DNA of 6,495 nt from the NCBI GenBank assembly GCA_009930125.1, contig RZYZ01000117.1, positions 1-6,495 on the forward strand. The letters are read 5' to 3'. The position numbers and the translations under genes were made by a program. This stretch comes from Clostridia bacterium (lineage in GTDB: Bacteria > Bacillota > Clostridia > Clostridiales > Clostridiaceae). This document shows, piece after piece, positions 1-6,495 of this stretch; position 1 is the stretch's first letter; each line of letters begins with the position of its first letter. The notes below the pieces were generated by a model. That model was not told where the DNA came from and ran no database searches. It saw only the letters and a program-made list of their open reading frames with translations.

Positions 1-638
1 TCAGATGCATCTGCAATTTTTGTTTCTATGGTTTCATGATTCTCATCAAGAACCGACACCTGAACCCTGACACCTTCCGTGCATTTCGTATGCAGCTCCA
101 GGTGAAGGATTCCATTTTCTTCCTCATCTACTTCGCTTCTGAGAATCACGCCACTGGTGCCATAATAATCCAGATCAAAATGGTTTTTATCTGTGCAGAT
201 CAGATTCACACCTCTGTAAAGTCCACCGTAGATTGTAAAGTCTCCCGCCAAGGGAGAAACATCTTCAGTAGGGCTGTTGTCCACAAACACAGTCAGTTCG
301 TTGTTTTCATGCCATCTTACCAGCTGGGTAATGCAAAATCGGAATGTAGCATATCCGCCACGATGCTCTCCAAGATAAGTGTTGTTTACATACACCTGAC
401 ACACGGAGTTTGCTCCAAGAAATTCAATGTATATCTCCTGGTCCGCATGCTTACTTCCTAAAGAGAAATCCCTCTGATAGACATACTTCCCCCTGTCATT
501 GTTGTCACCTGCGTTCCATGTATGGGGCAGATTCACCACCTCATGGGATGACATCATGTAACAACTCTTCTCCTTCTCAAGTATTGCATTTACTTTTTCA
601 AACATCCATCCTGTATTTAATGGATATAATTCTCTCAT
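1..638 (-). CDS. Glycoside hydrolase family 2 protein, N-terminal part (runs off left edge)
   Basis: I translated the minus strand from the ATG at 638 and found 212 codons without a stop to the window edge, so the gene is 3'-truncated by the window. The protein begins MRELYPLNTGWMF with no signal peptide, suggesting a cytoplasmic enzyme. Residues about 1-150 match the GH2 N-terminal jelly-roll sugar-binding domain: NLPHTWN (36-42), YVYQRDF (52-58), HRGGYATF (92-99) and FTIYGGLYRGV (134-144) are typical of beta-galactosidase/beta-glucuronidase relatives. From about 155 the Ig-like sandwich domain begins. The catalytic TIM barrel with its two glutamates lies outside the window, so substrate (galactoside, glucuronide, mannoside or other) cannot be decided. 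The start is supported by GGAGG at 649-645, six bases before the ATG. It follows the HAD gene after 136 bases, so it may be co-transcribed or have its own signals. Confidence 0.88.
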   Translation of the reverse strand, partial: MRELYPLNTGWMFEKVNAILEKEKSCYMMSSHEVVNLPHTWNAGDNNDRGKYVYQRDFSLGSKHADQEIYIEFLGANSVCQVYVNNTYLGEHRGGYATFRFCITQLVRWHENNELTVFVDNSPTEDVSPLAGDFTIYGGLYRGVNLICTDKNHFDLDYYGTSGVILRSEVDEEENGILHLELHTKCTEGVRVQVSVLDENHETIETKIADAS

Positions 639-644
639 TTTTTA

Positions 645-649
645 CCTCC
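645..649 (-). promoter_or_regulatory. Ribosome binding site of the GH2 gene
   Basis: GGAGG on the minus strand, six bases upstream of the ATG at 638. It fixes the GH2 start and is a strong Firmicutes-style Shine-Dalgarno sequence. Confidence 0.8.
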
Positions 650-713
650 GTATGACTATGCTCATCCTTTGAAATCTGTCATAAAACTGATGATTCTTTT
701 ATACTGCCACGAA

Positions 714-741
714 AGAGACAAAGCATGGATTGCTTGTCTCT
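714..741 (-). terminator. Intergenic hairpin between HAD and GH2 genes; possible weak terminator or attenuator
   Basis: An inverted repeat pairs 714-725 (AGAGACAAAGCA on the plus strand) with 731-741 (TGCTTGTCTCT), an 11 bp stem with one bulged A and a five-base loop. It lies in the 136-base gap after the HAD stop codon. In the minus direction it is followed by only a short, interrupted T stretch (CTCTTTCG), so as a rho-independent terminator it is weak. It could reduce read-through into the GH2 gene, stabilise the upstream mRNA 3' end, or be an operator. I see no clear sigma-70 promoter between it and the GH2 gene. Confidence 0.45.
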
Positions 742-774
742 CCTAGTATCATATGCGCCTTCAATATTCTAAGA

Positions 775-1608
775 TTACCTTATGGGGTCTGCTAGATTCT
801 CACCCATTGCCCTTAAAAGTTCATCTTGAATATACTCATCAAAATCTCCATTCAAGAACATCTGAAAGTATCTATCCCTAAATGCCTGCCAGGAAGAAGT
901 TTCCTTGGCAGCCATGATGGGATAAAATCTGATGTTGTTTTTTTCGGCTGCTTTATAATCACCGATGGCATCCCCAACCATGATGATATTTTCATTCCTG
1001 TACCCTGAATCGATGAGTTTTCTGATGCATTCACTTTTGGTTCCATCATTCTGAGCAAAGAAATGCTGCACCAGACTATATAATCCACTTGTCTCCCATT
1101 CCTCCTGAATCGCAGATTTGTTCGCAGAAGATACCACAGCAATATCTGCCTTCTCTCCGATGCGTATCATCGCTTCTCTTACTCCCTCAAAAGGAAGCGC
1201 CAAGGGCAGCGAAGTGATGAGCTCATTCACTCGGCGAGACCACGCAAGGGCTTTTGATAAGATCTCGAGACCGGTTTTATCATATTCCTGCTTCAAGGAT
1301 TCAGGTGACAGAACCTTCGTATTTTCAACCCACGTGGTAAAGCTCTTCAATTCCTTGTGATCAGAAAGCTCCGGGTAGAAGGATAAGATTGCAGAAAGCC
1401 CCTGAAATCTGTTGATTCCTCTGGTTTTCGTATAGAGATTCAGTTGATTCCACAAGGTAAGGATCTCCTGATGACGTTCACCAGGTATATCCCAAATCTC
1501 AATCAACGCAGGTCCAAAGGCTCTTTCATGTTTTACCGTCATGGAATCTATGGCGCAGCCATCAGAATCAATGCAGACCAAGTATCTGTATTCTTTAAGA
1601 GTACTCAT
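775..1608 (-). CDS. HAD-superfamily hydrolase (phosphatase-like)
   Basis: A 277-residue cytoplasmic protein with the HAD motifs in order. Motif I is CIDSDGCAIDS, with nucleophile D14 and acid/base D16. Motif II is VVSSA near 158-162. K191 in GTKSE is the likely motif III lysine. Motif IV is GDAIGDY, with D213 and D217 as Mg2+ ligands. The roughly 100-residue insertion after motif I is a helical C1-type cap, as in phosphoglycolate/beta-phosphoglucomutase-like members. Motif I has Cys where most members have Thr (DxDGT); from memory this DSDGC form recurs in a Firmicutes subfamily found near glycosidase genes. Its ATG abuts the GH3 stop (TAAATG), with GAGG at 1618-1615 inside the GH3 tail six bases upstream, so the two are translationally coupled. 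Family placement is firm. A role in dephosphorylating a sugar phosphate from the imported sugar is inference. Confidence 0.85.
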   Translation of the reverse strand: MSTLKEYRYLVCIDSDGCAIDSMTVKHERAFGPALIEIWDIPGERHQEILTLWNQLNLYTKTRGINRFQGLSAILSFYPELSDHKELKSFTTWVENTKVLSPESLKQEYDKTGLEILSKALAWSRRVNELITSLPLALPFEGVREAMIRIGEKADIAVVSSANKSAIQEEWETSGLYSLVQHFFAQNDGTKSECIRKLIDSGYRNENIIMVGDAIGDYKAAEKNNIRFYPIMAAKETSSWQAFRDRYFQMFLNGDFDEYIQDELLRAMGENLADPIR

Positions 1609-3360
1609 TTATAACCTCGTTTCCCACCTGTTGCAGAAATAATGTTCCTTGACATCGCCAGTGAAGCTGGACTTGCCGCAGAGTTTATCCACGGTAGCTC
1701 TGATATGATCTCTCGAACTGCCAAAGGAGTTGATAAATGTCTTTACCTGAGGTATATCGATCAGGTGATTTGTATAGTTCAGGCTGATACCGATGGTAGG
1801 AACTTCTGAGATATACCAGGGCAGTTCCACACTGTGATGCTGACTCCACTTAACGCGGACAACATTCTCCTGAGCATAGCCGCTGATGTTGAATACGACC
1901 AGAACCAGATCATACTTTTCTTTGAATTCTTTTCTGCTGGTTTTGCTTAGCATCTTCACAAAGTTCATCATGCCTGGTCCATTTTCCGCTTCCAGATCAT
2001 AGAAGCATGGTGCCAGTTCCACCTGGAATCCAGCTCTTTCTAGCTCTTCCACCATAACAAGTCGTTGCGGGTCTGGTCTGTAGGCAATACTTGTGGGAGC
2101 AGATTGTACGTAAACCAGCCAGACCTTCTTCCTCTTCTCTGGTTCCACTGGAATGAGATTTGCCGTATCCTTTACCAGAGTCGTGCATCTTTCTGCTGCC
2201 AGTTTTCTGAAGTTCTGATGCTCCTCTGTATTAACGGTGGTATAGAGAAGCTCTTTTTCGGGAATGGCCACACGCTCATCGGTCAGATTGAGCTTTGCCT
2301 TCAGTCCCAGAATTCTAGTAACCGCATCATTAATGCGCTCTTCTGACAGGATGTTTTTTTCAACTCCATTCTTGATAAATGCCATGTCCTCATCCAGGTC
2401 ATTGGCAAATAGAATCATATCACAACCTGCAGCCACCGCAAGAGGCAGTGCCTCTTCTCTGCTTTTCACTGCAGAAAGACCAATCATATGGGTGGCATCT
2501 GTTAGAAGCAGACCATTAAATCCCATTTCTCCTCTAAGAAGATCTGTCAGAAGCTCCGGTGCTATGGTTGCCGGCATGATTTCTTCATCTCTAATGCCCG
2601 GTCTTAGCTTTCTGCTCATTTCAGGTAAGCCAATATGGCCTACCATGATGGTTTCAACACCATCCTCGATGAGATTCCTGTATACTTTACCAAATGAGCG
2701 GTTCCATTCATCTACGCTCAGATTATTGATTCCAAATACCAGATGCTGATCGAGCTCCTCCACACCATCTCCTGGAAAATGCTTGATGCAGCAGGCCATG
2801 TTGGGATTCCCATCTTTCACTCCTTTGATGAATGCTCTGGTGTTTTTCAGAACTGTATCTGCATCAGAGCCAAAACATCTTGTGTTGACAATGGTGTTTC
2901 TCCAGTTCATGTAGATATCCGCCACCGGATTGAACAGCCAGTTGCAGCCGATGCTTGTCGCTTCACGTGAAGAGACCAGTCCCATATGGTAAGCCGTATC
3001 AGAGGACTCATGGGCTGCAGCCTGGGCTGCTGTTGCTACAAATGTTCCTTTCTCAGGTATGCATCCATTGCCACCCTCATCGCAGTTTGCGGCGATGAGC
3101 AGCGGTACTTTAGACAGCTTCTGATACGTGGTGTTCTGGAGATGGACTGTTTCCATATCCCCTCCCTGCCAGCGTAATCCACCTTGGTGATAAGTCTTCA
3201 ATGTCTCTTCAATTTCTTTTTCATCAACACCAGGTTTACTCTTCAGTGTAATAAACAGCTGACCTATTTTTTCTTCTAAAGACATTTCAGAAAGTGTCTT
3301 TGTGACCCAAGCGATTTTTTCATCACTAAGCTGATATGGTTTAATTCTTAAATTGACCAT
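1609..3360 (-). CDS. Glycoside hydrolase family 3 protein, NagZ/beta-glucosidase-like, cytoplasmic
   Basis: About 583 residues. Numbering counts from the upstream Met at 3363. The N-terminal TIM barrel (about 10-390) carries MSLEEKIGQLF (27-37), NTRCFGSD (160-167), KHFPGDG (194-200) followed by DQH (205-207), and GLLLTDA (284-290), whose D289 is the expected nucleophile. A shorter alpha/beta domain (about 390-584) follows, so the protein is smaller than classical 700-850 residue beta-glucosidases and closer to two-domain NagZ-like forms. NagZ enzymes read KHFPGHG with a catalytic His; here that position is Asp, so N-acetylglucosaminidase activity should not be assumed. No signal peptide is present, so it likely acts on imported oligosaccharide. 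Two tandem ATGs exist (3363 and 3360). GGGAG at 3371-3367 lies three bases from the first and six from the second, so I favour the second. The start overlaps the permease stop, implying translational coupling. Confidence 0.87.
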   Translation of the reverse strand: MVNLRIKPYQLSDEKIAWVTKTLSEMSLEEKIGQLFITLKSKPGVDEKEIEETLKTYHQGGLRWQGGDMETVHLQNTTYQKLSKVPLLIAANCDEGGNGCIPEKGTFVATAAQAAAHESSDTAYHMGLVSSREATSIGCNWLFNPVADIYMNWRNTIVNTRCFGSDADTVLKNTRAFIKGVKDGNPNMACCIKHFPGDGVEELDQHLVFGINNLSVDEWNRSFGKVYRNLIEDGVETIMVGHIGLPEMSRKLRPGIRDEEIMPATIAPELLTDLLRGEMGFNGLLLTDATHMIGLSAVKSREEALPLAVAAGCDMILFANDLDEDMAFIKNGVEKNILSEERINDAVTRILGLKAKLNLTDERVAIPEKELLYTTVNTEEHQNFRKLAAERCTTLVKDTANLIPVEPEKRKKVWLVYVQSAPTSIAYRPDPQRLVMVEELERAGFQVELAPCFYDLEAENGPGMMNFVKMLSKTSRKEFKEKYDLVLVVFNISGYAQENVVRVKWSQHHSVELPWYISEVPTIGISLNYTNHLIDIPQVKTFINSFGSSRDHIRATVDKLCGKSSFTGDVKEHYFCNRWETRL

Positions 3361-4394
3361 CATAATCTCCCTACATTTGTAACGCTTTCGAGTTCTATTC
3401 TTCTTTGCTTCGCTTCCTTAATCCGTGCTCTTTGTCTCCTTCTTAAAGCAGGAATCCTTTCATTGGCCAGAAAAGCAAGAAATCCGATGAACACCAGCAT
3501 ATTGATGACTGTATTCAGTGAGTTCGAGACTCTCAATGCTACCATACCAATGGCAAAGAGCTTTATGGTCAGCGAAGCACTGATTATCCCCACAGCGATG
3601 TTCGTTCTTCGTGCCAGATAAGTCCCGACATACATCGGGAAAGCCATGGCAATCACCGTACTGTTGCTGGTCATGCCGAGCATCGGTGCAAGTGCACCAG
3701 TGAAAGAAGCACTGAACACACCTGAGATCGCAACCAGTCCCCCTGCCAATGTGTAACAGATCACAACATGCCTGAACACATTGATTCCAGAAGTCTTCGC
3801 GATCTTCTGAGAGCCTCTCATCGCTTGCATCTCATATCTGAACTTTGTGAATGTGAATAGGATGAAAACAAACACTGTGCCCAGTCCAAGAACCAGCAGG
3901 GTAAAGTTCGGGTCTACAAGCATTTCGATATCGGGAACACCAAAGAGCTGTAGCCCTTTTCCATCAGAACCTGCAAAAGCCAGGCTTTCATAGATCATGG
4001 CCATACCAAGACCTAGTATCACGGGTGGGACCCTGAATACACTAAACACCATCCCAACACCAAATCCTGCCAGAAGTCCCATGAGAATTGCCATGATAAG
4101 CAGTCCAATGCCATTAAAGCCAAGACTCACAGCGATGTTGCCACCAATGATGGTGGCAACAAGTCTCTGAGCTCCTAAGGATAAATCAAATCTTCCACTG
4201 CCTAGATTTAAAGACAAGGCAAAAGCGATAACCGCTGTGACTCCGAGATCTCGTACTAAGTTCCGGAGATCCAGCACCGAAGAAACCAGATGGCTTCCAG
4301 TCTGTGAATACACCAGTAGTTCCATGAAAAGACCAACAGCCAGTGGTACTGAAATTAAATAGATGGCCTTATTGACGAATTGTTTAACATTCAA
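3360..4394 (-). CDS. Sugar ABC transporter permease, RbsC/BPD_transp_2 family (second permease)
   Basis: A 344-residue, very hydrophobic inner-membrane protein with about eight to ten membrane segments, the usual length for RbsC/XylH/MglC-type channels. Residues 63-75 (NLGSGRFDLSLGA) correspond to the conserved ITGGIDLSVG region of RbsC. The cytoplasmic loop at about 185-208, containing MRGSQKIAKTSGIN, corresponds to the loop that contacts the ATPase subunit (compare A-x-G-x-N-x-x-A-x-x-x-SGIN). The C-terminus is a basic cytoplasmic tail (RRRQRARIKEAKQRR, about 318-332), longer than usual. The start codon is TTG at 4394, supported by GGAG at 4406-4403, eight bases upstream; the next in-frame Met is residue 24, which would remove most of the first membrane segment. 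It follows the binding-protein gene by 26 bases and its stop overlaps the GH3 start. Substrate unknown. It probably pairs with the interrupted permease upstream to form the channel. Confidence 0.88.
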   Translation of the reverse strand: MNVKQFVNKAIYLISVPLAVGLFMELLVYSQTGSHLVSSVLDLRNLVRDLGVTAVIAFALSLNLGSGRFDLSLGAQRLVATIIGGNIAVSLGFNGIGLLIMAILMGLLAGFGVGMVFSVFRVPPVILGLGMAMIYESLAFAGSDGKGLQLFGVPDIEMLVDPNFTLLVLGLGTVFVFILFTFTKFRYEMQAMRGSQKIAKTSGINVFRHVVICYTLAGGLVAISGVFSASFTGALAPMLGMTSNSTVIAMAFPMYVGTYLARRTNIAVGIISASLTIKLFAIGMVALRVSNSLNTVINMLVFIGFLAFLANERIPALRRRQRARIKEAKQRRIELESVTNVGRL

Positions 4395-4402
4395 TTGCAG
4401 TT

Positions 4403-4406
4403 CTCC
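4403..4406 (-). promoter_or_regulatory. Ribosome binding site deciding the TTG start of the permease
   Basis: GGAG (within AAAGGAGAA) on the minus strand, eight bases before the TTG at 4394. An ATG four bases inside the gene is out of frame and soon closes, so this site supports the TTG start. Confidence 0.65.
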
Positions 4407-4420
4407 TTTACACTACCGTC

Positions 4421-5695
4421 TTACTTCAGTCCACGTCTTTCCAGAATGTTCTCCGTGGTGAAGTTTCGGCTTGTTTCCATAAGCAGATCATAGTCTGCAT
4501 CATCGTTATATTTCTTCAGAAGGGTTTTGATCTCATCGGAGGTGTACACATACATCTCATCGCTGGTATCCAGCTGCTCCAGTTTGCTATACGCCTCTGC
4601 GCCACTGGCAACAAGAGGTCCTGGTGCCATGGTGATGGCCTTGCCTTCCGGCTTGAAGGCATCCCCATGTCCTGTGATGCCGTTGTAGAGAAGAACTACA
4701 CCATAGGCATCCGAAGCGGATCCGGAGTTGATGACAGCACCATCCAGAGTAGGATTTCCTGTGGAGTCTAAGGTGCCAAATGCCTTCTTGGTATTCTCTC
4801 CAAAATTCGCCTGACAAAGAAGCTTGACGTTCTTGCCCAGCGCTTTTTCCACTTCGTCGATGGCGGTGCCGAAGGTTTCAGCTGTAGGATACACAGAGAC
4901 GATGGCATCATAGTCCCCTGTCTGCAGCAGTCCTGAAACACCAGAGACATATCCGTCCATATTGGGGAATCCTGGCACAATGGTGATTTTCACTTCCTCA
5001 TTACCCGTGCTGATCTCTGTGGTGGCATTCAGTGTGGCAAGTTCTGTGATGTCCGCATCATAAGTCAAATCAAATTTCGTCTGAAATGTCTCCAGCATGG
5101 ATTTTGTTGCTTCACGATGGGATGCAACGCCCATGGCGGATCCACCTGAGATCACAATGAAATTCGCAGGTTCGTCAGAATCAAACTGTGCATCCATCAG
5201 CTCACCATAAGCATCTGCGACCTTGGTTAAGTCAATTCCGCTGATACCCATATAGGTCGGAACAGAGGCGACTTCCTCATAGAATGTAGAGGATACCACT
5301 GCGGTATACACACCCAGCTCGTCTGCTTTGGATACCAGCTGCTCCGTCCCATCTGTAACGAGAGAAAGCAATCCGTCAGCGCCAGCTGCGTAGGAGTTCT
5401 CAAGGAATGTCATAAGCTGTGCTGTATCAGTAATGGCTTCGGAAAAGATGAAGTCAATGCCCAGCGCAGGTCCCAGATGATCCTCAAGATAGGTCATTCT
5501 CGTCTGAGTTGATGCTTCAATGGCATTCCAGGCTACAGCAATGGTGATGTTCTCTTCTTCTGATGGAGCAGGTGTCTCATTTTCCGCTTCTGGTGAGGTA
5601 GGAGCAGACGGTTCCGGCGTCTCTTTATTCCCACAGCCTGCAAGGCCTACCACCATCATCATGGCTGCCAGTAATAGTGCGATTTTCTTTTTCAT
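4421..5695 (-). CDS. Sugar ABC transporter substrate-binding lipoprotein (periplasmic-binding-protein type 1)
   Basis: A 424-residue lipoprotein. The N-terminus MKKKIALLLA plus hydrophobic core ends in the lipobox LAGC, with lipidated Cys at residue 21. An acidic, Pro-rich linker (about 25-48) tethers the binding domain to the membrane. The mature domain begins around ITIAVAW and has the type 1 (RbsB/LacI-like) fold pattern: an early beta strand, AGADGLLSLVTDG for the first-lobe loop, then GVYTAVVSS, and a second lobe with NFIVISGG and the YDAIVSV strand. It captures a sugar or short oligosaccharide outside the membrane and delivers it to the permeases; the ligand cannot be read. A TTG at 5710 would extend the frame by five codons but overlaps the Shine-Dalgarno GGAGG (5708-5704), so the ATG at 5695, eight bases after it, is the start. 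It lies between two permease genes, 18 bases after the first. Confidence 0.92.
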   Translation of the reverse strand: MKKKIALLLAAMMMVVGLAGCGNKETPEPSAPTSPEAENETPAPSEEENITIAVAWNAIEASTQTRMTYLEDHLGPALGIDFIFSEAITDTAQLMTFLENSYAAGADGLLSLVTDGTEQLVSKADELGVYTAVVSSTFYEEVASVPTYMGISGIDLTKVADAYGELMDAQFDSDEPANFIVISGGSAMGVASHREATKSMLETFQTKFDLTYDADITELATLNATTEISTGNEEVKITIVPGFPNMDGYVSGVSGLLQTGDYDAIVSVYPTAETFGTAIDEVEKALGKNVKLLCQANFGENTKKAFGTLDSTGNPTLDGAVINSGSASDAYGVVLLYNGITGHGDAFKPEGKAITMAPGPLVASGAEAYSKLEQLDTSDEMYVYTSDEIKTLLKKYNDDADYDLLMETSRNFTTENILERRGLK

Positions 5696-5703
5696 TTCAT
5701 TTT

Positions 5704-5708
5704 CCTCC
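5704..5708 (-). promoter_or_regulatory. Ribosome binding site of the binding-protein gene
   Basis: GGAGG on the minus strand, eight bases before the ATG at 5695. It excludes the upstream in-frame TTG at 5710 as the start because that codon would overlap this site. Confidence 0.8.
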
Positions 5709-5713
5709 AATAT

Positions 5714-5857
5714 TTATATTTCGTTGTCTGGTAATCGATCCGGCCGTTTCTGACCAGCAAAGATAAATGTCAGAAAGAATATTCCTCTGGCCAGTTGAAG
5801 AACTGTTGGACTGATGCCTACCATAAGCAATCCGTTGTTCAACAGTGTGACAGTAAG
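5714..5857 (-). pseudogene. Sugar ABC transporter permease, C-terminal fragment only (first permease, 5' part missing)
   Basis: The minus-strand frame ending at the TAA at 5716-5714 reads LTVTLLNNGLLMVGISP, then a hydrophobic segment (ARGIFFLTFIFAG), then a charged tail (QKRPDRLPDNEI). This matches the C-terminus of RbsC/XylH permeases, whose last part runs LxNGLNLLGVSxxxQxxxxG, a membrane helix and a short basic tail. About 48 residues are recognisable. Farther upstream in the same frame (above about 5860) the translation stops resembling a membrane protein, because the DNA becomes the GH5 coding region on the other strand. The stop lies 18 bases before the binding-protein ATG, as expected for an operon. 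I read it as a real permease gene cut by the join near 5840-5870, with the rest, and probably the ATPase gene, lying upstream in the true genome. Confidence 0.75.
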
Positions 5858-5870
5858 CCTGTGACTCCCA
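5840..5870. other. Probable chimeric join between two unrelated sequences
   Basis: Left of this stretch the minus strand encodes the end of a permease. Right of it the plus strand encodes a GH5 enzyme. Both genes lose their 5' ends here and they point away from the join. GC rises from about 40-42% (5701-5820) to about 62% (6001-6060) and 58% (6361-6420) by hand count. The exact base is uncertain, since 5846-5857 fits both genes: CDSK on plus, LTVT on minus. Confidence 0.65.
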
Positions 5871-6495
5871 TTGAAGAAGAGAACCCGAATGAAAGCGTGA
5901 TACCCGATGAGTCTGAAGAGCCGGGAGAAACCGGTGATGCGGGAGATACAGAAGAGCCAGAGGTGCCGGGAGTCTGGGCAAGTGCGGCTGAGATCAACAC
6001 CCGCCTGGGCAGGGGAATCAACATCGGCAACACCTACGAGGCGGAACAATCGTGGCAGTCCCCTTTCGATCCTGCCGACCTGAAACGGATTGCCGACCTG
6101 GGGTTCACCCACGTGCGTCTGCCCATCCGCTGGGAGAGGGGCGATCGCAGCCTGGCAACGGCTCCCTACACCCTTACACCTGCTTTCCTGCAGATCATAG
6201 AGGCAGCCGTCGATGAAGCATTGAAGCAGAAGCTGCACATCATCCTCAACATGCACCACCACGATGCGCTGATGGCCAATCCCACCGCCGAGAAGGCCCG
6301 TTTTCTCTCGCAGTGGGAGCAGATCGCCGACCACTTCAAGGCGTACCCCGACAGCCTGCTGTTCGAGATCCTGAACGAACCGCACGACCAGCTCACGCCC
6401 ACCTTGTGGAACGACTACCTCTCCGATGCGCTGCAGGTGATCCGCGAGAGCAACCCGAAGCGCTGCGTGCTGATCGGTACGGCGGAGTGGGGTGG
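5846..6495 (+). CDS. GH5 endoglucanase/mannanase-like enzyme, internal fragment (5' end missing, runs off right edge)
   Basis: The plus-strand frame is open from 5735 to the window end, but no ATG or signal peptide lies upstream in it, so the 5' end is missing; 5846 is the first codon (Cys) that plausibly belongs to the gene. From there the translation reads CDSKPVTP, then an acidic Pro/Glu/Gly-rich linker to about 5970, then a GH5 TIM barrel: LGRGINIGN (6005-6031), HVRLPIRW (6110-6133), NMHHH (6248-6262), FEILNEPH with the acid/base Glu at 6377-6379, and IGTAEWGG at the edge. These motifs closely follow Thermotoga maritima Cel5A (GRGINIGN, HVRIPIRW, FEILNEPHGNLTP, IGTAEWGG), so subfamily GH5_25 is likely. 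The nucleophile Glu lies beyond the window. The enzyme would cut beta-1,4-glucan or mannan outside the cell. The Cys plus linker suggests a surface lipoprotein with its signal peptide lost at the join. High GC separates it from its neighbours. Confidence 0.85.

Noticed and set aside
36..655. Plus-strand open frames over the left end
   Set aside because: They are antisense to the GH2 gene, whose full motif set reads on the minus strand; no ribosome binding site or recognisable domain.
2264..2749. A 161-codon plus-strand open frame
   Set aside because: Serine/arginine-rich shadow translation opposite the GH3 catalytic domain, with no family resemblance.
3374..3389. A cre-like (CcpA operator) sequence CGAAAGCGTTACAA near the permease 3' end
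   Set aside because: It has at least two mismatches to the consensus and lies inside the coding end of the permease (LESVTN), far from a promoter.
5769..5813. Short plus-strand ATG frame (MSERIFLWPVEELLD) that might be the GH5 start or a leader peptide
   Set aside because: It is out of frame with GH5, stops after 15 codons, has no ribosome binding site, and overlaps the permease coding end.
5714..6385. A 223-codon minus-strand open frame taken as one gene
   Set aside because: Only its last 48 or so residues look like a protein (permease end). The rest is antisense to the GH5 gene, which has clear catalytic motifs on the plus strand.

Overview
The window looks like a metagenomic or single-cell contig end made of two unlike parts. 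Positions 1 to about 5860 carry a compact minus-strand carbohydrate-uptake operon that reads like a Clostridia/Lachnospiraceae-type Firmicute: strong GGAGG-type ribosome binding sites, a lipoprotein substrate-binding protein, moderate GC (about 40-42% in the lines I counted near the join) and family variants I associate with that group. From about 5860 to the right edge the strand, base composition (about 58-62% GC in two lines counted) and gene style change: a plus-strand endoglucanase-type GH5 gene without its 5' end begins abruptly, with an acidic linker that resembles a Bacteroidetes-type surface lipoprotein.

Layout, read in the direction of minus-strand transcription (right to left): the C-terminal end of a sugar ABC permease (5714 to about 5857, upstream part missing); a lipoprotein sugar-binding protein (5695-4421); a second RbsC-type permease with a TTG start (4394-3360); a cytoplasmic GH3 glycosidase overlapping the permease stop (3360-1609); a HAD-superfamily phosphatase-like protein abutting it (1608-775); a 136-base gap holding one hairpin; and the first 212 codons of a GH2 glycosidase running off the left edge (638-1). 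No ATP-binding subunit lies in the window; it would be expected upstream of the interrupted permease.

Inferred job: the binding protein captures a sugar or short oligosaccharide, the two permeases form an RbsC-type heteromeric channel, and the GH3 and GH2 enzymes, neither with a signal peptide, cleave the imported glycoside in the cytoplasm. The HAD protein may dephosphorylate a resulting sugar phosphate. The exact sugar cannot be read from the sequence.

The most notable structure is the join near 5840-5870. A minus-strand permease and a plus-strand GH5 gene both lose their 5' parts at the same place. A chimeric assembly or amplification joint is the simplest explanation; a real rearrangement is possible. 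I see no phage, CRISPR, transposase, tRNA or rRNA, and no convincing undescribed system.
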